NCBI GenBank assembly: GCA_038216175.1
Contig: JBBQQG010000011.1
Coordinates: 1-29,365, forward strand
Origin: JBBQQG01 sp038216175
GTDB lineage: Bacteria; Patescibacteriota; Saccharimonadia; Saccharimonadales; OMJO01
DNA length: 29,365 nucleotides
Direction of reading: 5' to 3'
Shown: one piece after another, positions 24,592 through 29,365 of the stretch
How positions within the stretch are numbered: the stretch's first letter is position 1
Layout: each line of letters starts with the position of its first letter
Notes under the pieces: generated by a model
What the model was told of the DNA's origin: nothing
What the model saw: only the letters and a program-made list of their open reading frames with translations
The model's database searches: none
Position numbers and translations under genes: made by a program

Positions 24592-25188
24592 ATGAAAAAA
24601 TCGACTGAAATAAAAAAATACACTGATAGACTTGTACGGTTAGACTCAAAAGCTTGGAAATCTTGGTTCCAAATTCAAGCACCCTATAGGTTAAATCTAT
24701 TAAGATTGAACCCTGGAAAAACGTTAGATATTGGGTGCGGCATTGGAAGGAATTTGAAATTTTTATCGGATGATAGCGTTGGCATAGACCATAATAAGTA
24801 TTCCGTGCAATATGCTGTTAAGTTAGGCTTAATAGCATATTTACCGATTGATTTTACCCACAATAAAAATTATAAGCATGGAACTTTTGACAGCATATTA
24901 TTAAGTCATGTACTTGAACATTTGTCTTATAAAGTTAGTGGCAAACTTATTAACAGTTATAAAAAATATTTGAAAAATGATGGAAAAATTATTATTATTT
25001 GTCCTCAAGAGAAAGGATATAAATCAGATGATACCCATATTAATTTTCTAAACTTTGAAAATCTATCAAAATTAATGGAAACTTCAAAATTTAAAATTAT
25101 AAAATCTTATTCGTTCCCCTTTCATCGAGCTTTCGGCAAGATTTTTAAATATAATGAATTTGTAATCGTAGGGAAATTAGAAAGATAA
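24592..25188 (+). CDS. Class I SAM-dependent methyltransferase
   Basis: The 198-residue protein has motif I TLDIGCGIGRN (about residues 44-54), the acidic end of strand 2 (VGIDHN), motif IV-like FDSILLSHVLEHL and a post-IV stretch (YLKNDGKIIIICPQEKGYKSD). This is a Methyltransf_11/23-type fold. It stands at the edge of the glycosyltransferase group, so a sugar or lipid-linked saccharide is a plausible substrate, as with enzymes that cap glycan chains. That is inference. A TTGGCA hexamer 25 bases upstream could be a -35. The gene is very AT-rich and is followed by the only long non-coding stretch. Confidence 0.82.
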   Translation: MKKSTEIKKYTDRLVRLDSKAWKSWFQIQAPYRLNLLRLNPGKTLDIGCGIGRNLKFLSDDSVGIDHNKYSVQYAVKLGLIAYLPIDFTHNKNYKHGTFDSILLSHVLEHLSYKVSGKLINSYKKYLKNDGKIIIICPQEKGYKSDDTHINFLNFENLSKLMETSKFKIIKSYSFPFHRAFGKIFKYNEFVIVGKLER

Positions 25189-25602
25189 CTAATATCACAA
25201 TCCGTTAAGGGTAAATAATTTATTAACTCTAAGTTGTGGTAAGCGCTAGTATCTAAAAAAAATTCATGCTTTTTATTGCCAAATTTTTTTATCAATGTGA
25301 GATAAATCTTTTATCGCTTCATCGAACGATTCAACTAAAGTATATTCTCGATATTGCAATAAAAATTATCTTCAATTTGCGGTTTTGTTGTTCATAATGT
25401 TTGAAGAGAAAGAAGATCAATAACTGTTTATTTAAAAGACTTCCCGTTTTACTTCGAACGCTTTCTGATTATTCTGTCGAAAACAGGTGGAATATTTCTA
25501 ATTGTATGCTGAAACTTAGTCAAGTGTGCATTTTATGCAATGTATACAAATTAACCAATCGTTCATATGTTACTATTAACAGATGAAAACAAAGGTTGAG
25601 TT
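25189..25602. other. 414-bp stretch with no recognised gene
   Basis: No RNA gene, repeat or clear terminator is visible. On the minus strand, about 25285-25362, a 26-codon open run reads like protein (YREYTLVESFDEAIKDL and onwards) but has stops on either side. It could be a decayed gene fragment or chance. The right end must hold the ychF promoter, but no convincing one was seen. The short plus-strand open frame at 25401-25586 looks random. Confidence 0.5.
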
Positions 25603-26682
25603 GTGTCTTTACAAATAGGTATAGTAGGTTTGCCAAACGTAGGTAAATCTACCCTTTTTAATGCTATAACCGATAATGAAGTTCTGGCAGCAAATTATCC
25701 ATTCGCTACTATCGAACCAAATACTGGGATAGTTCCAGTACCTGACCCTAGACTTAATGATTTGTCTAAATTATATAAAAGTCAGAAAATCGTACCTGCT
25801 ACAGTGACTTTTGTTGATATAGCTGGTTTGGTTGCAGGAGCAAGTAGGGGCGAAGGTCTAGGAAATCAGTTTTTATCACATATAAGGAGCTGCGATGCTA
25901 TAGTCCATGTTGTAAGAGCTTTTGGCGATAAAAACGTTATCCATGTCGACGACAATAATGATCCTAAAAAAGATATAGATGTAATAAATACTGAGCTAGT
26001 TCTAGCCGATCTTCAGACAGTTAATAATCGTATTCCTAAAACTGTAAAAGAATTAAAAGCCAACCCAAAACTGAAACCAATTGTAGAAACACTTTATCAG
26101 GTACATAAATTATTAGATGCCGGTACACCGCTTTTTAGTACAAATGACAAAATAGATTTAGAACTAATTGAAGACCTCCATCTGATAACTGCCAAACCTG
26201 TAATCTATTTATTTAACGTAGACGAACAAGGATTAACAGACAGCCAGAAAATAGAAGATTTAATTAAACTAGTAGAACCGGCCAACGCGCTTTTCGTAAG
26301 CGCTAAACTGGAAAGCGAACTAAGGGGGCTGGATCAAAACGATAGGATTGAACTTCTATCAAGCTATAATGTTTCTGATACAGGGCTGTCGAAACTAATT
26401 AATTCTGCTTATACCGTCCTTGGATTACAAAGTTTTTTAACAGCCGGAGAAAAAGAAGTCAGAGCCTGGACGATTAAAAAAGGATCAACTGCCCCTCAGG
26501 CGGCAGGTGTTATACATACTGATTTTGAACACGGTTTTATAGCAGCTCAAATTGTAAATTATAATGATCTGGTACAACTAGGTTCAGAAATAGCCGCTAA
26601 AGCTGCTGGTAAACTGCGCACAGAAGGTAAAACCTATATTATGCAGCCTGACGATGTAGTTGAATTTCGATTTAATGTCTAG
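25603..26682 (+). CDS. ychF: Ribosome-associated ATPase/GTPase YchF (OLA1 family)
   Basis: The 359-residue protein shows the P-loop GLPNVGKST (9-17), the G3 region VDIAGLVAGASRGEGLGNQFLSHIR and the modified G4 motif NVDE in place of NKxD, which gives the family its preference for ATP. A coiled-coil insertion follows, and a TGS domain fills the C-terminus (about 275-358, FLTAGEKEVRAWTIKKG to the end). It starts at GTG 25603 with AAGG eight bases upstream. It binds ribosomes and is linked to stress and translation control. Its stop abuts the stop of the convergent phosphoribosyltransferase gene. Confidence 0.96.
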   Translation: MSLQIGIVGLPNVGKSTLFNAITDNEVLAANYPFATIEPNTGIVPVPDPRLNDLSKLYKSQKIVPATVTFVDIAGLVAGASRGEGLGNQFLSHIRSCDAIVHVVRAFGDKNVIHVDDNNDPKKDIDVINTELVLADLQTVNNRIPKTVKELKANPKLKPIVETLYQVHKLLDAGTPLFSTNDKIDLELIEDLHLITAKPVIYLFNVDEQGLTDSQKIEDLIKLVEPANALFVSAKLESELRGLDQNDRIELLSSYNVSDTGLSKLINSAYTVLGLQSFLTAGEKEVRAWTIKKGSTAPQAAGVIHTDFEHGFIAAQIVNYNDLVQLGSEIAAKAAGKLRTEGKTYIMQPDDVVEFRFNV

Positions 26683-27363
26683 CTAGCGATTATTTGTAAC
26701 TGGTTCGGGCCTGTCCCAACTAAGCGATATATTACGAATGATTTTAAGTAACCCGTCTTTCGAAGGGATAGTATTATCATCGTAATAATGATTTGTTTTT
26801 ACATAATTCTGAGGAACACTTAAACAATGTACTTCATCAGCGAAAAGTCTCATACGATCAAGTGCCTGGGGGCTGGCTACTGGACATACTGCTATTAGTT
26901 TTTGGATTTTAATCGGTTTCAAATAATCTGCAGCTACATCGAGTGAAAGTCCAGACGACATACCGTCTGATACTACTACAACAACATGATGTTTTAAGAG
27001 AGTACGGTTAACTTGACCCCCGGCGTCCATCAACCTATGTAACAAATGTATATTTTGCAACCGCTGTTGTTCGATTAAGTTAAAATACTCCATAGTAAAT
27101 TCTTCAATTTCGCCAGTAGAAAAAGATCGGTTATAAGTAAGAACGTTGGACTCGGACATTGCTCCTAGAGGTGTAGTTTCACCAGGGATTTTAACGTTCT
27201 CCGACATAAGCATCATTAAATTGCCATGCAATTTAATCGCCACCTGTGCGCCAACTAATACAGCACCTTGGCTTAATGCGATTACGGCACAATTTTTGGT
27301 TTGATAAGGCAATAGTTTAACAGCCAGCATTCGGCCTGCATCTGCCCGATTGTGGAAATACAT
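26683..27363 (-). CDS. Phosphoribosyltransferase-domain protein (COG1926-like)
   Basis: The 226-residue protein starts with YFHNRADAGRMLAVKL, the typical opening of stand-alone phosphoribosyltransferases of the COG1926 type. A PRPP-loop-like stretch VVVVSDGMSSGLSL follows near residues 127-140, then a strand (IQKLIAVCPVASPQAL). The usual acidic pair of the PRPP loop is reduced to one Asp here. The substrate is unknown; nucleotide salvage is one option and a non-enzymatic or hydrolase-linked role another. The gene lies 32 bases after tlyA on the same strand. Confidence 0.78.
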   Translation of the reverse strand: MYFHNRADAGRMLAVKLLPYQTKNCAVIALSQGAVLVGAQVAIKLHGNLMMLMSENVKIPGETTPLGAMSESNVLTYNRSFSTGEIEEFTMEYFNLIEQQRLQNIHLLHRLMDAGGQVNRTLLKHHVVVVVSDGMSSGLSLDVAADYLKPIKIQKLIAVCPVASPQALDRMRLFADEVHCLSVPQNYVKTNHYYDDNTIPSKDGLLKIIRNISLSWDRPEPVTNNR

Positions 27364-27395
27364 GCATGAAGTTTAGCATAGTAAGCTCAAGCTTT

Positions 27396-28118
27396 TTAGG
27401 ATAGTTTATAAAGCAGGTAAAATCGCTCTAGATTGCCTTTGCTTCCTGCAATAGCAGAGTCATATTTATCTTTGATGACAAAATAATTTTTAGCCCAGGT
27501 TTCAAAATCTTTAAATATTTCTCTTCTAATACGATCATTTTTTATTACTCCTTTATGTTTGAAATTACTATTAACCGCTTCAAATTGTGGCTTAACCATA
27601 GCTATAATCTGCGCGTTGCTATTTACTAGTTTCGCGACAAAAGGCAATATATCTTTTAAACTTATAAATGAGACATCGATAACTACTATATCAATATTTT
27701 TATTCGAATTTTCAAAATTTCTTATGTCGGTGTTTTCATGAAGTTCTACCCTGCTATTAGAGACTAAAGAGGGGTGCATTTGTCTTGTGCCAACGTCGAC
27801 GGCGATTATTTTTGAAGCACCATTTTGAATTGCATAGTCAGTAAACCCACCAGTACTGCTGCCGACATCTAAAACGATTTTGTTTTTAAAATCTAGTTTC
27901 AATTTCAAAGCGACAGACTCTAACTTAAAACCAGCTCGCGACACGTACTGGTTATCTGAGATTAATCTGATATTATCCTCTTTGACTACTAAGAAACTCG
28001 GTTTAGTTATGAAATTAGATCCTACTTTAACTTTGCCTATTTTTATATAGCTCTCAGCCTGTGATCTCGTAGCCGCTATAGACCTTGCAACCATTTCTTG
28101 ATCCAGTCGATATTTCAT
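27396..28118 (-). CDS. tlyA: TlyA-like rRNA 2'-O-methyltransferase (S4 and FtsJ domains)
   Basis: I chose ATG 28118, right after the efp stop, because family members begin at the S4 domain (MKYRLDQEMVARSIAATRSQ). This gives 240 residues; the longer reading from 28163 would run into efp. S4 covers about 1-60. The Rossmann methyltransferase has motif I VLDVGSSTGGFTDYA, then VIDVSFISLKDILP and AMVKPQFE with the catalytic Lys. TlyA proteins methylate 16S and/or 23S rRNA at the subunit interface and are linked to capreomycin sensitivity. Start and stop codons nearly touch (TAATATG), so translation is probably coupled to efp. Confidence 0.9.
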   Translation of the reverse strand: MKYRLDQEMVARSIAATRSQAESYIKIGKVKVGSNFITKPSFLVVKEDNIRLISDNQYVSRAGFKLESVALKLKLDFKNKIVLDVGSSTGGFTDYAIQNGASKIIAVDVGTRQMHPSLVSNSRVELHENTDIRNFENSNKNIDIVVIDVSFISLKDILPFVAKLVNSNAQIIAMVKPQFEAVNSNFKHKGVIKNDRIRREIFKDFETWAKNYFVIKDKYDSAIAGSKGNLERFYLLYKLS

Positions 28119-28119
28119 A

Positions 28120-28683
28120 TTACTTAACGCGTTCGCGGTAGTTGCCGTTAGAAGTATCGACACTTATAAGATCGTCTTGTTTAATAAATGCAGGGACTTT
28201 AATAGTGATACCCGTTTCAAGAACTGCATCTTTTGTAATTGATGAACTGGTATCGCCTTTTACTGCCGACTCTGTATATGTAACTTTTAATGCGACATTT
28301 TTAGGAAGTTCTATATTAATTACTCTGCCATTGAACATCTGTGCCTGAACTGTTTCGCCTTCACGTATATATCCAGATATATTATCAAGTCCGTCTAACA
28401 AAACGTCGAACTGTTCATAGTTTTCTTCATCCATAAAAAAGTACGACTTATCGTCTTTATATAAGTACTGGACACTGCGACTAGTTACGTCTGCTGGCTC
28501 GATCGAATCGTTACCTTTAAAGGTTTTATCTAGTACTCTTCCGTCAATCAGGCTTTTAATCTTTACATTTACGATTGAACCGCCGCGACCGACTACTTTT
28601 TGAGAATATGAAACAACCCGGTACGGTATACCATCTAATTGAAATATCTGGCCTTTTTTTAGATCGGTTACACCAAATGCCAC
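28120..28683 (-). CDS. efp: Translation elongation factor P
   Basis: The 187-residue protein has all three EF-P domains: KOW-like (1-65), a central OB domain (about 67-127) and a C-terminal OB domain. It relieves ribosome stalling at proline runs. The loop that reaches the peptidyl-transferase centre reads VVGRGGS, with Arg33 in place of the usual Lys of PGKG. This is the place modified by EpmA in Lys-type factors and by EarP in some Arg-type factors; no modifying enzyme is seen in this window. An AGG site lies five bases before the ATG, and the gene starts seven bases after rpsR. Confidence 0.95.
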   Translation of the reverse strand: MAFGVTDLKKGQIFQLDGIPYRVVSYSQKVVGRGGSIVNVKIKSLIDGRVLDKTFKGNDSIEPADVTSRSVQYLYKDDKSYFFMDEENYEQFDVLLDGLDNISGYIREGETVQAQMFNGRVINIELPKNVALKVTYTESAVKGDTSSSITKDAVLETGITIKVPAFIKQDDLISVDTSNGNYRERVK

Positions 28684-28690
28684 ATTAAGC

Positions 28691-28894
28691 CTAGTTTGAT
28701 GCTACAAAAGGCAGTAGCGCTATATGACGAGCTCTTTTAATAGCAGTTGCTAGTCGTCGTTGCTCATGTTCTTTTAGCCCCGTCTTTTTTCTAGTTTCTA
28801 TTTGGCCGTATTGATTTACGTATCTTTGCAACGTCTTAAAATCCTTATAGTCAAAATATGCTACATCTGTCCGGTGTTTAAATATTTTTGCCAT
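28691..28894 (-). CDS. rpsR: Small ribosomal subunit protein bS18
   Basis: The 67-residue protein matches bS18: YFDYKDFKTLQRYVNQYGQI, then RKKTGLKEHEQRRLATAIKRARHIALLPF (split across the family's conserved core). It binds 16S rRNA with bS6 at the platform. It is a little shorter at the N-terminus than the 75-residue E. coli protein. AAGGAG seven bases before the ATG is a strong site. The ssb-rpsR order is the classic rpsF-ssb-rpsR arrangement, here continued by efp and tlyA. Confidence 0.97.
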   Translation of the reverse strand: MAKIFKHRTDVAYFDYKDFKTLQRYVNQYGQIETRKKTGLKEHEQRRLATAIKRARHIALLPFVASN

Positions 28895-28929
28895 GAAATT
28901 ACTCCTTTAAAATTAGTTGGGGGTGCCGT

Positions 28930-29365
28930 CTAAAACGGTATATCGTCGAGATTTATTGGTTCTTCGCCTAAATCTTCAATAACTACTTCGTCTTTTTTCG
29001 AGCTCTTTTTGCTAGGTGCGGGGCTTTTAGTCTCGCTGCCACTATCTTCGTTCGTACTAGGACTGCCGCTACCGCCACCTAGAAACGTTACGTCTTGGGC
29101 AACAACTTCTACCTTATTCCGCTTTTGTCCGTCTTGCTCCCATGATCTTGACTGCATACGCCCGTTTATTAGAGCAGGTCGCCCTTTGCTGAGATACTGA
29201 GCTACTCGCTCTCCAAGCGGACCCCAGGCTACGACATCAACATAATCAGTTGCTTCTTTCCATTCTCCATCGCTTCCCTTATAACTTCGGTTTAACGCAA
29301 GACTGAAGCTACAAACGCTCTGCCCGTTAGGTGTCTGTCTAAGTTCAGGATCCCGAGTCAGGTTC
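28930..29365 (-). CDS. ssb: Single-stranded DNA-binding protein, N-terminus outside window
   Basis: The open frame runs off the right edge. It encodes 144 visible residues, beginning NLTRDPELRQTPNG, so only about a dozen N-terminal residues are missing. An internal Met at 29157 is not the true start, because conserved OB-fold sequence (FSLALNRSYK, YVDVVAWGPLGERVAQYLSKG) lies upstream of it. After the OB fold a Ser/Gly/Lys-rich linker leads to the acidic tip DDIPF, the motif that recruits replication and repair partners. The gene heads rpsR, efp and tlyA in this window; rpsF is expected just outside. Confidence 0.96.
   Translation of the reverse strand, partial: NLTRDPELRQTPNGQSVCSFSLALNRSYKGSDGEWKEATDYVDVVAWGPLGERVAQYLSKGRPALINGRMQSRSWEQDGQKRNKVEVVAQDVTFLGGGSGSPSTNEDSGSETKSPAPSKKSSKKDEVVIEDLGEEPINLDDIPF

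Noticed and set aside
25401..25586. A 61-codon plus-strand open frame starting at TTG.
   Set aside because: Its sequence looks random (mixed Cys, Asn and Arg with no pattern), it has a weak start, and nothing supports it as a gene.
1..29365. CRISPR arrays, insertion sequences and rRNA genes.
   Set aside because: No regularly spaced repeats, transposase motifs or rRNA-like sequence were seen anywhere in the window.

Overview
The window is a dense, AT-rich, almost fully coding bacterial segment. It most resembles a Candidatus Saccharibacteria (TM7) or a related Patescibacteria/CPR genome. The reasons are: a type IV pilus locus of monoderm type (PilM-N-O-B-T-C, PilD and five pilin-like proteins, with no PilP/PilQ secretin), a single Xer recombinase, a parvulin with an unusual order of its parts, an EF-P with Arg at the loop tip, a nucleoside diphosphate kinase longer than usual, and TGA read as an ordinary stop (several genes end in ATGA overlaps), which argues against the UGA-recoded CPR lineages. 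The assignment is an inference from gene content, not from a search.

Layout. 1-1258: a polytopic GT-C-like membrane protein cut by the left edge, preceded by an RRM RNA-binding protein with a clear terminator between them. 1853-3482: a membrane-anchored parvulin and a bacterial PH-domain membrane protein. 3549-3625: tRNA-Arg(CCT). 3641-5178: ndk and a divergent xer recombinase. 5175-19964 (all minus strand): the pilus locus, transcribed from high to low coordinates: a membrane protein with a 903-residue secreted surface protein, then pilM, pilN, pilO, a 79-residue membrane protein, pilB, pilT, pilC, the major pilin, the prepilin peptidase and four pseudopilin-like genes. 20092-25188: a surface-glycan set with a second GT-C-like membrane protein, two GT2 glycosyltransferases, a DUF2304 protein and a SAM methyltransferase. 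25189-25602 is the only long stretch without a gene. 25603-29365: housekeeping genes ychF, a phosphoribosyltransferase, and the ssb-rpsR-efp-tlyA run; ssb is cut by the right edge, and its rpsF partner would be expected just outside.

How the parts work together. PilB and PilT power extension and retraction through PilC and the PilM/N/O platform. PilD matures the major pilin and most of the pseudopilins. The large secreted protein at the head of the locus is the best candidate for a pilus-associated or cell-surface adhesin. The neighbouring glycosyltransferases could decorate lipids, cell-wall glycans or pilins. For an epibiont, attachment and twitching through such pili are an obvious role, but that is inferred.

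Regulation. Several transcription-unit leaders have TATAAT-like boxes only 6-10 nt before the start codon and no Shine-Dalgarno sequence, suggesting leaderless or near-leaderless mRNAs. Downstream genes in operons (pilT, pilC, a pseudopilin, rpsR) have strong Shine-Dalgarno sites. The major pilin has its own TATAAT box, a GGGAGGG site and a hairpin terminator after it, which would set it apart in expression from the minor pilins.
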